The notes beneath the pieces were generated by a model. The model searched no databases and was not told the DNA's origin. It saw only the letters and a list, made by a program, of their open reading frames with translations. The translations under genes were made by a program, and so were the position numbers. From positions 1,550,001 through 1,614,000 of the forward strand of contig NZ_RKHQ01000001.1 of assembly GCF_003751805.1 (NCBI RefSeq): DNA of 64,000 nt, read 5' to 3'. Positions 9,001 to 17,900 of this stretch are shown piece after piece (the first letter of the stretch is position 1; every line of letters begins with the position of its first letter). The stretch comes from Salana multivorans (GTDB lineage: Bacteria > Actinomycetota > Actinomycetes > Actinomycetales > Beutenbergiaceae).

Positions 9001-10304
9001 GCCTGGCTCACCGGCTCGATCGGCAGCCGCTGGACCTTCGTGCGGTGGGAGTAGCGCGAGACGCGCGCGTAGCCCGTGTCGACGACGTAGTGGATGCCCG
9101 GGACGGTGAGCGAGGCCTCGGCGACGTTCGTCGAGAGCACGACCCGCCGGTACCGGTGCGACTCGAAGACGCGGTGCTGCTCCGCCGCCGACAGCCGGGC
9201 GTACAGCGGGAGCACCTCGACGGCGCCGGGGGTCGTGCTGGTCTCGCCCGGGTGGGTGAACCGTGGGCCGAGGTGCTCGCGCAGGGCGTCCGCCGCGTCG
9301 CGGATCTCCCGCTCACCGGAGCAGAACACGAGGATGTCGCCCGGGCCCTCGCGCACGAGCTCGTCGACGGCGAGGCAGATCGCGGTCGGCTGGTCGACGT
9401 CCTCCTCCGGCGCCGCGGCGGGGGCCGGCTTCGCCCGGCCGGCGGGCGCGGGGGAAGCCGGAGCGGGGCCGGCGCCGTCGTCGTCGGCCTCCGCGTCCGT
9501 CAGCTGGTCGGCGACGAGCGGGCGGTAGCGGATCTCGACCGGGTAGGTGCGCCCGGAGACCTCGATGATCGGCGCGGGCTCGCCCGAGTCGCTGCCGTCC
9601 GGGACGGCGAGGCCGTCGGGGCCGAGGCGGAAGTGGCCGGCGAACCGCTCGGTGTCGATGGTCGCCGAGGTGATGACGACCTTGAGGTCGGGGCGGCGTG
9701 GCAGGAGCCGGCGGAGGTAGCCGAGGATGAAGTCGATGTTGAGCGACCGCTCGTGGGCCTCGTCGACGATGATCGTGTCGTACTGGCGCAGCTCGGGGTC
9801 GCGCTGGATCTCGGCGAGCAGGATGCCGTCCGTCATGACCTTGACGAGGCTGGTCGCGCTGACCCGGTCGGTGAACCGGACCTGGTAGCCGACGGCCTGG
9901 CCCAGCTCGACGCCCAGCTCCTCGGCGATCCGGTCCGCGACCGCGCGGGCGGCGATCCGGCGCGGCTGGGTGTGACCGATCGTCCCCGCGACGCCCCGGC
10001 CGAGCTCGAGCGCGATCTTCGGGAGCTGGGTGGTCTTGCCCGACCCGGTCTCGCCGGCCACGACGACGACCTGGTGCGAGGCGAGGGCGGCGGCGATGTC
10101 GTCGCGGCGGTCGCTGACGGGCAGGTCGGGGTAGCTGATCCGGAGCGCGTCGCGGGTGGCCTGCCGGGCCTCGACCTGCTCGGGGGTGAGCTGCTTGGGC
10201 CCGCGGGGCTTGTGCTGGTCGCCGCGCCGGGGGCCCCGACCGGGCCGACCGGAGCCGCGACGGCCGCGGGCGCGGCGTGGCTCGGGTGGGCGCTCGTCGG
10301 ACAT
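6024..10304 (-). CDS. hrpA: ATP-dependent RNA helicase HrpA
   Basis: 1426 residues, a DEAH-box helicase of HrpA length. A basic, Gly/Arg-rich N-terminus (1-50) is followed by Walker A GETGSGKTTQ (about 84-93), DEAH at 181-184, the SAT motif in VITSATIDTERF and motif VI QRSGRSGRV. After these come the helicase-associated and OB-fold regions and the long HrpA-specific C-terminal domain. It unwinds RNA and helps rescue stalled ribosomes in other bacteria. An Ala/Pro/Asp-rich insert lies between the two RecA domains. Start at ATG 10304: a GAGAAT box lies 8 bases upstream, so it is near-leaderless. The upstream extension is not HrpA-like. Confidence 0.96.
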   Translation of the reverse strand: MSDERPPEPRRARGRRGSGRPGRGPRRGDQHKPRGPKQLTPEQVEARQATRDALRISYPDLPVSDRRDDIAAALASHQVVVVAGETGSGKTTQLPKIALELGRGVAGTIGHTQPRRIAARAVADRIAEELGVELGQAVGYQVRFTDRVSATSLVKVMTDGILLAEIQRDPELRQYDTIIVDEAHERSLNIDFILGYLRRLLPRRPDLKVVITSATIDTERFAGHFRLGPDGLAVPDGSDSGEPAPIIEVSGRTYPVEIRYRPLVADQLTDAEADDDGAGPAPASPAPAGRAKPAPAAAPEEDVDQPTAICLAVDELVREGPGDILVFCSGEREIRDAADALREHLGPRFTHPGETSTTPGAVEVLPLYARLSAAEQHRVFESHRYRRVVLSTNVAEASLTVPGIHYVVDTGYARVSRYSHRTKVQRLPIEPVSQASANQRSGRSGRVADGIAIRLYSENDFERRPEFTEPEILRTSLASVILQMAALGLGRMEDFPFVEPPELRAIRDGVTLLTELGAIDDDADGSDARGGEVRLTRTGRVLAQLPIDPRLGRMLIEADRLGVVDEVMVIVSALSAQDVRERPLDAQQQADEAHRRFVVPGSDLLALVVLWDYLQDQQSVMGSSAFRRTCRREYLHFLRVREWQDVHAQLRQLAAAAGIRGRGARHLDGTAEAGVVRRRRMDADGIHQAVLSGLLSHVGSWDERRREYAGARGARFVPWPGSSIARKPPAFVMAAELVETSRLFGRQNARIEPEWAEKLAPHLVKRTFSEPYWSSKQGAAMCHEKVTLFGVPIVADRIVPYARVEPELAREMFIRHALVEEAWTTHHRFAARNRELRADAAELAERTRRLDLLADEETLVDFFDERLPEHVTTARAFDAWWKDARRATPDLLTYDLDLLVPGHAEVDQSGLPALWRQSLVGGGEVELPLTYQFTPGQDADGVTVHVPLAVLPRLRPDGFDWLVPELLPELATATIRALPKQVRVQLVPAPDTARAALAHLPAWSEVAPAPEGAPSFVDAFAAALREVRGVVVDRAAFDDVPDRLPSHLRMTFRVLGERGAVLGESADLAYLQRRLAAQSQAAVQSAVRRALRDARTDAGPTDARAASAESAPGRPGPPRAGGLTTNEAVELDRVATWADLTGRSIPREVSTVTGGLEVTGYPALVVERRGDGPGGEPTVALRVLADAEQADASHAAGVRELLLAELALTEGRVTSRWTGREALTLAASPYRSTADLVRDVQAAAIAQLTAGVDLAAVRGDVAYRTVRSDVRDHLEDAVYGVVARVVEALVAFRELEALVKRTTSMALLRTLQEVREHAASLVYPGFVARTPPERLRDLVRYLRADASRVEKAAANPSRDATLAWEVEQLAGEIDAVDAPSLSPVRRARVAQARWQLEELRVSLFAQQLGTRETVSAKRIRKALAEV

Positions 10305-10816
10305 CGCCGACCATTCTCCCAGGGTCGCGCGGCGGGAGGTCCAGCTCTTTCCGGGGTCGGACCGGTGGGCTCGGTCCGGGCGGTGGTCGCAGCGGTCACG
10401 GGGGCCGAGCCGGGACGAGGCGGGACGAGGCGAACCGGGCCGTGCCAGGGCTGAGGGCACCCGCGACGAGAGATGCATCGCGTGCGTCGGATCGTGATGG
10501 TGGCGCCTGCGGCATCGTCGCAGGTTGGCGACCCGTGGGGGTCGTCGAGGAAGCGACGTGGACGAATCGGGCCCGCGCTGGACGCCTCCCTGGCGTCCGG
10601 GCGCGTGCGCGGCGGGTGCGACCGCGCTCGTCGGGGAGCCGGGGCCGCGGTGGGTGACGTTCGTGTACGACGCGTCTCCTCCACGCGTCTCCGCTGGTCA
10701 CGGCCCTGCCCGCTCGCGAGAGACGCGACGCGTACGACGCGTCTTGGACGGACGGTGCTTGCGAGGCTCGGCCGTCCGGGCCGCCGAGCAGCGCCTCCCC
10801 TGGGAGACTGGTCGGC
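10305..10816. other. Non-coding gap with repeated ACGCGTC elements
   Basis: No convincing gene in 512 bases. GTACGACGCGTCT occurs at 10665-10677 and 10732-10744. Between the copies, CGCGTCTC (10684-10691) and GAGACGCG (10720-10727) form an inverted repeat with a 28-base loop. The cluster ends about 70 bases before the aldo-keto reductase promoter and could bind a regulator. Confidence 0.45.
10804..10809 (+). promoter_or_regulatory. Leaderless -10 box GAGACT
   Basis: Ends 7 bases before ATG 10817 of the aldo-keto reductase, which has no ribosome site. The same hexamer and spacing occur at the Rsm22 gene (56217). Confidence 0.5.
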
Positions 10817-11644
10817 ATGCTGCCCGACACCCCCGGCTCCGCGCTCCTCAACGACGGCACCGCCCTCCAGCTCATCGGGCTCGGCCTGTACAAGGTGGAG
10901 CCGTCCGACACGGAGCGGGTGGTGCTCGACGCCCTCGACGTCGGCTACCGCCTCATCGACGGCGCGGCCTTCTACGGAAACGAGCGCGAGGTCGGCGATG
11001 CCGTGCGCGAGTCGGGGCTGCGTGGGGAGCTGCGCGTGACGAGCAAGGCGTGGGGCGACCCCGTCATGTCCTACGACGAGACGCTGCGCGAGTTCGACGC
11101 CACCGAGCGCGACCTCGGCTTCTCGCCGGACGTCTACCTCATCCACTGGCCCCGCGCGTCGCGCAACGAGTACGTCAACGTGTGGCGCGCGCTGATCCGC
11201 CTGCGCGAGGAGGGCCGCGTCCGCACCATCGGCGTCTGCAGCTTCGGCGAGACCGAGCTGACCCGGCTCATCGACGAGACCGGCGTCGTGCCGGCGCTCA
11301 ACCAGGTCGAGTCGCACCCGTGGCTGCCGCAGCACGGGCTGCGCGAGTTCCACGACGCCCACGGCATCCTCACCCAGGCGTGGAGCCCGCTCGGTCGCGG
11401 CCGCCTCATGGACGACCCGGTGCTCCTGCGGATCGCGGCCGAGCACGGCGTGAGCGTGCCGCAGGTCGTGCTGCGCTGGCACCTGCAGCTCGGCGGCGCG
11501 GCCGTCCCCAAGTCGACGCACCGCGAGCGCCTGGCCCAGAACATCGACCTCGAGGGCTTCGCGCTCACCGGCGAGGACATGGCGGCGATCGCCGGGCTGG
11601 AGACGGGGCGGCGCACGGGAACGAACCCCGCGGACCGTCAGTAG
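10817..11644 (+). CDS. Aldo/keto reductase (AKR5-like)
   Basis: 275 residues, an NADPH-dependent reductase of the 2,5-diketo-gluconate reductase type (AKR5C-like). The catalytic tetrad is visible: Asp and Tyr in DGAAFYGNE (about 54-62), Lys in VTSKAW and His in LIHWP. The phosphate-binding end is VPKSTHRERLAQN. It reduces small aldehydes or ketones in the cytosol; the substrate cannot be told from sequence. Start at ATG 10817, with GAGACT 7 bases upstream. It is monocistronic, and the CopD-CtaG gene downstream has its own promoter. Confidence 0.93.
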   Translation: MLPDTPGSALLNDGTALQLIGLGLYKVEPSDTERVVLDALDVGYRLIDGAAFYGNEREVGDAVRESGLRGELRVTSKAWGDPVMSYDETLREFDATERDLGFSPDVYLIHWPRASRNEYVNVWRALIRLREEGRVRTIGVCSFGETELTRLIDETGVVPALNQVESHPWLPQHGLREFHDAHGILTQAWSPLGRGRLMDDPVLLRIAAEHGVSVPQVVLRWHLQLGGAAVPKSTHRERLAQNIDLEGFALTGEDMAAIAGLETGRRTGTNPADRQ

Positions 11645-11681
11645 GCCCGCCGGCACGCCGGCCGCGGGCGCGCGCCGGAAC

Positions 11682-11687
11682 TAGGGT
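11682..11687 (+). promoter_or_regulatory. Leaderless -10 box TAGGGT
   Basis: Ends 6 bases before GTG 11694 of the CopD-CtaG gene. No Shine-Dalgarno sequence is present. Confidence 0.6.
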
Positions 11688-11693
11688 GATGAG

Positions 11694-13838
11694 GTGACTC
11701 GAACGGCCGTCGACACCCGTCCCGGGGCCGTCCGCGCCGACGGCCCGCCGCGGTGGATCGCGACCCCGGTCGGCCGGTGGCGGATCCTCGCGGCGTCGGC
11801 CGTCGTGGGCGTCGTCGCGCTCGTCGTCGCGATCGCGCTGACGGGGGCCGCGACCCCGACGCTGCTCGCGGACCCCGGCCCCCTCGTGCGCTGGGGTCTG
11901 CCCGTCGTCGACCTCGTCGTCGAGCTCGCCGCCGCCACGACCGTCGGCGCCCTCGTCCTGTGCGCGGTGATCCTGCCACCCCCGCCGCCGGACGCCCCGC
12001 CGTCAGGGCGCCCGGCCCGGGTCCGTCCCGTCGGTGCCGCGTGGCGGCTGAGCCAGCGGATCGCCGCGGCGGCCGGGGTGGTGTGGACGCTCGCGCTCGC
12101 GGTGCAGCTCGTCCTCACCTACGCGCGGGTGTCCGGCCGGCCGATCGGCGGGCCGACCTTCGGCGAGGAGATCTCCGTCTTCCTCGGCCAGATCGAGCTG
12201 GGCCGGCTCCTCCTGACGGGACTCGTGCTGACGGCGCTCGTCGCGCTCCTCGCGGTGGCGGTCGGCGGGACGCTGAGCGCCACGTTCGCGGTGGTCCTCG
12301 CGATGGTGGCGCTCGCCCCGGTCGCCTCGACCGGGCACGCGTCGGGCGCGGCGAACCACGAGGTGGCCGTGAGCAGCCTGTGGCTCCACCTCGCCGGGGT
12401 GACGCTGTGGATCGGCGGGCTCGCAATCCTCGTCGCGGTCGCCGGGGCCCTCGGGCGGGACCTGCGTCCGGCGGCCGCGCGCTACTCGAGCCTGGCGATC
12501 TGGGCGTACGCGCTGGTCGCGGTCTCGGGCGTCGCGAACGCCGCCATCCGGCTGGGCGGCCTCGACGGGCTCGCGACCCCGTATGGCCGTCTCGTGCTGG
12601 CGAAGGCCGCCGCGACGCTCGCGCTCGGGGTCGCCGGCTGGTGGCACCGGCGACGGACCATCCCGCGCCTCACGCAGGGACGGACGGCAGCGTTCTGGCG
12701 GCTCGTGGTCGGCGAGGTCCTCCTGGCCGGTGGGGTGATGGGCCTCGCCGTCGCGCTGTCCTCGACGGCGCCGCCCGTCCCGGACACTCCCCTCGTCGAC
12801 GTCCCGCCCGCTGAGTGGATCACCGGCTACCCCGTGCCCGACCACGGACCGAGCGGCCTCGACTGGTTCACCACCTGGCGCCCCGACCTGCTCGTGCTGA
12901 TCGGGGTGGTGAGCGCGCTCGTCGTCGTCCTCACCTGGTACCGCCGGCTGCGGGCGCGCGGGGACCACTGGCCGGTGCTGCGCGTCGTCAGCCTCGCCGT
13001 CGGCCTCCTCCTCATCGCGTGGGTGAGCAGCGGCGGGCCGGCGCTGTACGGGCACCTGCTGTTCAGCGCGCACATGGTCCAGCACATGGTGCTCGTCATG
13101 CTCGCGCCGATCTTCCTGGTGCTCGGGGCTCCGGTGACGCTGGCCGTCCGGGCGCTTCCCGCACGCGACGACGGCTCCCGCGGCCCGCGCGAGCTCCTGC
13201 TCGGGCTCGTCCACTCGCGCTGGGCCGGCTTCTTCGCCAACCCGGTCGTGGCCGCCGTCAACATCGTCGGCAGCATGATCCTCTTCTACTACACCCCGCT
13301 CCTGCTGCTCGCCCTCACCAACCACTGGGTGCACCTGTGGATGATCGTGCACTTCACGCTGGCCGGGTACATGTTCGTCAACGTGCTCATCGGGATCGAC
13401 CCCGGGCCGAGGCGCCCCGGGTACCCGCTCCGGCTCCTCCTGCTCTTCGCGACGATGGCGTTCCACGCGTTCTTCGGGCTCGCGCTCATGGAGGGGACGC
13501 AGCTGCTCGCGGCACCCTGGTACGGCGCGCTCGGTCTGCCGTGGGGCGTCGACGCGCTGGCGGACCAGAAGCTCGGTGGCGGGTTCACCTGGGGGTTCGG
13601 GGAGGTCCCGTCGCTGCTGCTCGCGATCGCGCTCGGGACGGCGTGGATCCGCGACGACGACCGCACGGCCCGCCGGCTCGACCGCAAGGCCGACCGCGAC
13701 GGGGACGCCGACCTCGCCGCCTACAACGCGATGCTCGCCGCGCGGTCCGGTCCCGGTGGGGGAGCGCCCGGTGAAGACGTGTCCGACGGGGCGACGCCGG
13801 ACGCGAGCGCGGCCCACCGGGCAACGCCCGACGCGTGA
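11694..13838 (+). CDS. CopD-CtaG fusion membrane protein (copper / cytochrome oxidase assembly)
   Basis: 714 residues with many membrane helices. The N-terminal half (about 30-360) matches copper-resistance CopD: it includes the conserved His region STGHASGAANHEVAVSSLWLHL (interrupted here only for naming) and LWIGGLAILV. The C-terminal half (about 400-660) is the caa3-type oxidase assembly factor CtaG, with HMVQHMVLVMLAPIFLVLGAP, FHAFFGLALM and related His-rich motifs. Such fusions in actinobacteria deliver copper to the cytochrome c oxidase in the membrane. The tail after residue 670 is polar. GTG start with TAGGGT 6 bases upstream. No oxidase genes are nearby. Confidence 0.9.
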   Translation: MTRTAVDTRPGAVRADGPPRWIATPVGRWRILAASAVVGVVALVVAIALTGAATPTLLADPGPLVRWGLPVVDLVVELAAATTVGALVLCAVILPPPPPDAPPSGRPARVRPVGAAWRLSQRIAAAAGVVWTLALAVQLVLTYARVSGRPIGGPTFGEEISVFLGQIELGRLLLTGLVLTALVALLAVAVGGTLSATFAVVLAMVALAPVASTGHASGAANHEVAVSSLWLHLAGVTLWIGGLAILVAVAGALGRDLRPAAARYSSLAIWAYALVAVSGVANAAIRLGGLDGLATPYGRLVLAKAAATLALGVAGWWHRRRTIPRLTQGRTAAFWRLVVGEVLLAGGVMGLAVALSSTAPPVPDTPLVDVPPAEWITGYPVPDHGPSGLDWFTTWRPDLLVLIGVVSALVVVLTWYRRLRARGDHWPVLRVVSLAVGLLLIAWVSSGGPALYGHLLFSAHMVQHMVLVMLAPIFLVLGAPVTLAVRALPARDDGSRGPRELLLGLVHSRWAGFFANPVVAAVNIVGSMILFYYTPLLLLALTNHWVHLWMIVHFTLAGYMFVNVLIGIDPGPRRPGYPLRLLLLFATMAFHAFFGLALMEGTQLLAAPWYGALGLPWGVDALADQKLGGGFTWGFGEVPSLLLAIALGTAWIRDDDRTARRLDRKADRDGDADLAAYNAMLAARSGPGGGAPGEDVSDGATPDASAAHRATPDA

Positions 13839-13870
13839 CGTTCGGTCCGGTCGCGCCGTCGGGAGTGCGG

Positions 13871-13876
13871 CAGACT
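13871..13876 (+). promoter_or_regulatory. Leaderless -10 box CAGACT
   Basis: Ends 6 bases before GTG 13883 of apt. Confidence 0.45.
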
Positions 13877-13882
13877 CGGGTC

Positions 13883-14413
13883 GTGACCATCGACGGAATC
13901 GCCGCGCTCATCCAGGACGTCCCCGACTTCCCCAAGCCGGGGGTGACGTTCAAGGACATCACGCCCGTCCTCGCGCGTCCGGACGCGTTCCAGGCGGTCG
14001 TCGACGCGATGGTGGCCTCGGCCCCGGAGGGGATCGACGTCGTCTGCGGGATGGAGGCGCGCGGATTCATCTTCGGCGCCCCCGTCGCGCTGGCGCTGGG
14101 CGCCTCGTTCGTCCCGGTCCGCAAGTCGGGCAAGCTGCCCCGGGACACCGTCGAGAGCACGTACGACCTCGAGTACGGAACGCAGACCCTCGCCGTCCAC
14201 ACCGACGCGATCCGCGCTGGCGACCGGGTGCTCATCGTCGACGACGTCCTGGCCACGGGCGGCACGGTCGCCGCGACGGCTGACCTCGTCCACCGGCTCG
14301 GCGGCTCGCTCGTCGCCGTGACCGTGCTCATGGAGCTCGCGTTCCTCGCCCCGCGCGAGCGGCTGGAGTGGCGCGACGTCGACCTCATCACGTCGCTCAT
14401 CACCTACGACTGA
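13883..14413 (+). CDS. apt: Adenine phosphoribosyltransferase
   Basis: 176 residues, the usual APT length. Converts adenine and PRPP to AMP in purine salvage. Diagnostic features are FPKPGVTFKDITPVL near the N-terminus, GMEARGFIFG, FVPVRKSGKLP (flexible loop) and the PRPP loop VLIVDDVLATGGT (about 118-130). The GTG start is preceded by CAGACT 6 bases away, which favours it over an upstream in-frame ATG at 13835 that would lengthen the protein by 16 non-conserved residues. An 11-base tandem duplication covers its stop codon (14408-14429). Confidence 0.97.
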   Translation: MTIDGIAALIQDVPDFPKPGVTFKDITPVLARPDAFQAVVDAMVASAPEGIDVVCGMEARGFIFGAPVALALGASFVPVRKSGKLPRDTVESTYDLEYGTQTLAVHTDAIRAGDRVLIVDDVLATGGTVAATADLVHRLGGSLVAVTVLMELAFLAPRERLEWRDVDLITSLITYD

Positions 14414-14429
14414 CCGGCGACTGACCGGC
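14408..14429 (+). repeat. 11-bp tandem duplication over the apt stop codon
   Basis: GACTGACCGGC is repeated perfectly in tandem at 14408-14418 and 14419-14429. The first copy carries the apt TGA. The second is non-coding. Confidence 0.85.
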
Positions 14430-14498
14430 GCAGGGGCTGCCCCGGTCGCACCCGGCGCCGGACCGCCGCCGACCGCCCCGGACGACCACCAGACCACC

Positions 14499-14528
14499 GA
14501 GACCCCCGCGTCGAGATGCGGGGGTCTC
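14499..14528 (+). terminator. apt terminator
   Basis: Perfect 11-base arms (14499-14509 and 14518-14528) with an 8-base loop, about 85 bases after the apt stop. G+C-rich with no T tract. Confidence 0.75.
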
Positions 14529-14639
14529 GTCGTCGTGGTATCAGCCCGCAGACCGCCCGAGCGCGCCTCGAAGCATCCCTGCCCCGCGACGGGCTCCCGC
14601 GATGCCTCTCGGGCGACGCCAGTAGCCCCGGAACTCCCG

Positions 14640-14830
14640 ATCGAAACGTCGTCGTTCGGCGATGAGATCCCCTCCAAAAATGGCAAAGAGGCGCCGTGAA
14701 AAAAAGTTGCGAGCCGATTTGGGAAAGATGAAGGTGTGTGCTCAGATTCGGGTGATTCACCCACCCTTTCACCCACCCCAGGTCACACGCAGGTCTCAGG
14801 GGTGGTTTTACGGGGTTCTCGTTGACTGGG
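14640..14830. promoter_or_regulatory. A+T-rich upstream region with dyad, before the giant gene
   Basis: Composition drops to about 47-63% G+C (14701-14820) in a genome of about 74%. It holds A5 and A8 runs and a 13-base dyad, GGGTGA-t-TCACCC (14750-14762). It lies 60-85 bases upstream of the candidate promoter for the surface protein, so it is probably a regulator or curvature region. No gene is supported here; a 63-codon frame at 14662 has no homolog-like features. Confidence 0.45.
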
Positions 14831-14851
14831 CTCTGAGGGCCCTCGGATGCT
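14822..14851 (+). promoter_or_regulatory. Candidate sigma-70-type promoter of giant gene
   Basis: TTGACT (14822-14827) and GATGCT (14846-14851) are separated by 18 bases. This would give a leader of about 90 bases ending in a ribosome site at 14936-14942. It is the best -35 box in the window. Confidence 0.5.
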
Positions 14852-14946
14852 GAGCGCAGCGTCCTTGGGGGAGGACGGCGACGGGGGACTCTGACCGGCC
14901 TGTCGACGGCCTTGGCGCGGCATCACGTCGTTGCTGAGGGAGAATC

Positions 14947-17900
14947 ATGAGACACGCCACATCGGCCCCATCCCTGCGTTCGCGCATCGGAGCGCGTCCC
15001 CATCGATGGGTCTCGATACTGACGACGGCGGCACTCATCCTCGGCGCCGCGCCCGTCGTGACGGCCCTGAGCCTGCTGGGTGCGCCCGCGCCCGCCGAGG
15101 CCGCGACCATCACGGTCTCGGCCCCGCAGGCGCGGATGGACACCCACTACGGGTGGACGGGGGCGACCGGGTCGTCGAACGCCGCGAACGGTGACCGGTA
15201 CCGCTTCGGCTCGGCTCCGACCAGCACGACCACCGGCTTCATCAGCAACACCGGCGGCTTCGCCGGGAACGGGAGCAACGGCGGCTTCGGCGGGACCTCG
15301 CCCTACTACGCCGACGGCAACACCGCGTGGGTGTCCAACGGCACGACCGCGTGGACGGCGCACGGCTACGACAACAACCCCTCCGCCTCCGAGACCCGCC
15401 TCCACCTGAGCGACCAGAGCGCCATCGGCTTCGAGCCGGCGAGCCTCACGCAGGTCGAGACCGGCCAGATCTTCAACCTCGGCCGGATGGTCCACAGCAA
15501 CAACCCGGTGACCGTCACGAACGACTGGTTCCAGGGCGACCTCGACATCCGGTTCATGGGTGCCGACATGTCCTACCGGTGGCGGATGAACGAGACGCCC
15601 AACAACTGCTCCGGCGCGAACTGCTCCGACGACCTCACGGACTTCCTCAACCAGGTGAGCAACCAGACCGTGACCAGCGGCGGTCTCACCTACACCCTGG
15701 TCGTCCGCGGGTTCACGGCGCCCAACTCGGGCAGCACCGGGTGTCAGGCCAACCCGACCACGGTCAACCCGATCAACCAGTTCCGCACCGTCGAGGGCAC
15801 CCGGACCTACGGGTGCCTCTACGCGTCCCTCGAGCAGGTCCGCCAGGTCACGGTCAAGAAGGTCGTCGCCTCGCCCTACGGCACCGCGCCCAACCAGAGC
15901 TTCGCCTTCACCAGCACCTCGACCCTCGCCGGTTCGCCCTGGTCGGCCCCCGGCACCGCGAGCCTGACGAGCAACGGCACGTTCACCCGCGCCTACAACT
16001 CCGGCGAGCAGATCACCATCTCCGAGGGCGCGCAGAGCGCTCCGTGGTCGTTCACGAGCCTGAGCTGCGTCGACGGCACGGGCGCCGCGATCGGCACGGT
16101 CAGCGGCCAGACGGTCACGATCCCGAGGGGATCGACGGCGAGCAGCGCCGCCGCGGCCCCGATCACCTGCACCTACACGAACACGTACACGCCCCGGGCG
16201 ACGCTGACCCTGGTGAAGAACGTGACCGCGACCGGCCAGCCCACCCCGCAGGCCGTCCCGGCCGACTGGACGCTGCGGGCGCAGGGTCAGGGCACCATCT
16301 CCAGCCAGTCCATCTCCGGCCCGGGCAACTCGGCCGCCGTGACGAGCCAGAGCGTCATCGCCGGCACCTACGTGCTCAGCGAGACGCCGAACAACCCCGC
16401 CAACACCGGCGGCTACGTCCAGGACGGTGACTGGATCTGCACCGCCGGCACCGTCAGCACGACGGGCGGCGTCACGAGCGTGACGCTCAGCCACGGCCAG
16501 AGCGCCACCTGCACCGTCAAGAACAAGTACCAGACCGGCTCGCTCAGCCTGACCAAGACGGTCACGGGCGGCGGGTACACCGGCGGCACGACGAAGGGCT
16601 TCGACGTCCAGTACAGCTGCGTCGCCGACGGCCGGACGGTCAGCGGCACGCGCACCCTGTTCCCGGCCGGCGCCAACGGCACCGCCGGCTCCGCGGTGGT
16701 CGTCACGAACCTCCCGGCCGGCGCCACCTGCACGGTCACCGAGACGCCGCCGACCGGCGGGCTCGTCAACTCCTCGTGGGTCTGGGCGACGGCCGCCTTC
16801 AACCCCAACCCGGCCGTCGTCGTGATTCCGGCGGGCGGCACGGCCTCGGTCAACGTCACCAACCCGACGTCGCAGAACCTGGGCTCCTTCACGGTGAACA
16901 AGGTCGTCTCGCCGCGGGCCGACGTCCCGGCGGCCGGCTACACCGGCGGCAACACCCGCCAGTTCCCCTACAGCTACGTCTGCACGATCGGCGGCGTCGA
17001 GACCAAGTCCGGCAGCGGCACGTTCTCGATCGGCACGCCGATCACCGTCACCGGCGTCCCGGCCACCTCGGTCTGCGTCGTGACGGAGGGCGCGCTGTCG
17101 ACGGCGGGCGGCGACTTCGCCGACGGCTCCTACGCCTGGGACGGCAGCTCGGGCGCGGTCACCCTCGACCCGATCCCGGTCAACGGCTCCCGGACCGGCA
17201 CGATCACGAACTACGTCAAGCGGGTCTACCAGAACCTGACGCTCACGAAGACGGTCCAGGGCGGCGGCTACATCGGCACGGGTGAGCCGTTCTCGGTCGT
17301 CGTCACCTGCGGCCAGGGCGCGAGCGAGGTCACCCGCACGGTCAGCCTCGCCTCCGGCGGCTCGAAGACCGTCCAGGTCCCGGCCGGCGTCGCCTGCACG
17401 GTGGTCGAGCAGACCCCGGCCGACACCCTGCTCGAGGACGCGTACTCCTGGCAGGCTCCGACGTACACCGGCCTCACGTCCGGCGTCGTGACCGTCCCCG
17501 TCGGGCAGTCCCGCACGGTCGGCGTCACCAACACGTCGTTCATCGACAAGGGCCGGATCTCCGTCACCAAGGACATCGCGCACTACGCCGGGGCGGTCGC
17601 GAACGGCACGACGTTCGCCGTCCAGGTCGCCTGCGGCACCTCGCCGGCGATCCCCGTGACCCTCACCTGGACCGGTGGCGCCTCGGACACCTGGACCTCG
17701 GACCTGCTCCCCGTCGGCACGCAGTGCACCGTGACGGAGAGCAACCCGAGCGGTGGGCTGGTCGACGCGAGCTACGCGTGGACGCCCGCCCCCGCCGCCC
17801 AGCAGGTCGCAGTCCCGCAGAGCACCCAGCCGACGCTCGTCACCGTGACGAACGACATCACCCGCGTCCGGGCCCCGTTCACCATCCAGAAGGTCGTGAA

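Noticed and set aside
10396-10911. Frame of 171 codons on the - strand upstream of the aldo-keto reductase
   Set aside because: Low complexity, no ribosome site or -10 box, and it overlaps the start of a clear reductase gene.
14662-14853. 63-codon frame in the A+T-rich leader
   Set aside because: No ribosome site, unusual codon use for this genome, and the promoter of the giant gene lies inside it.
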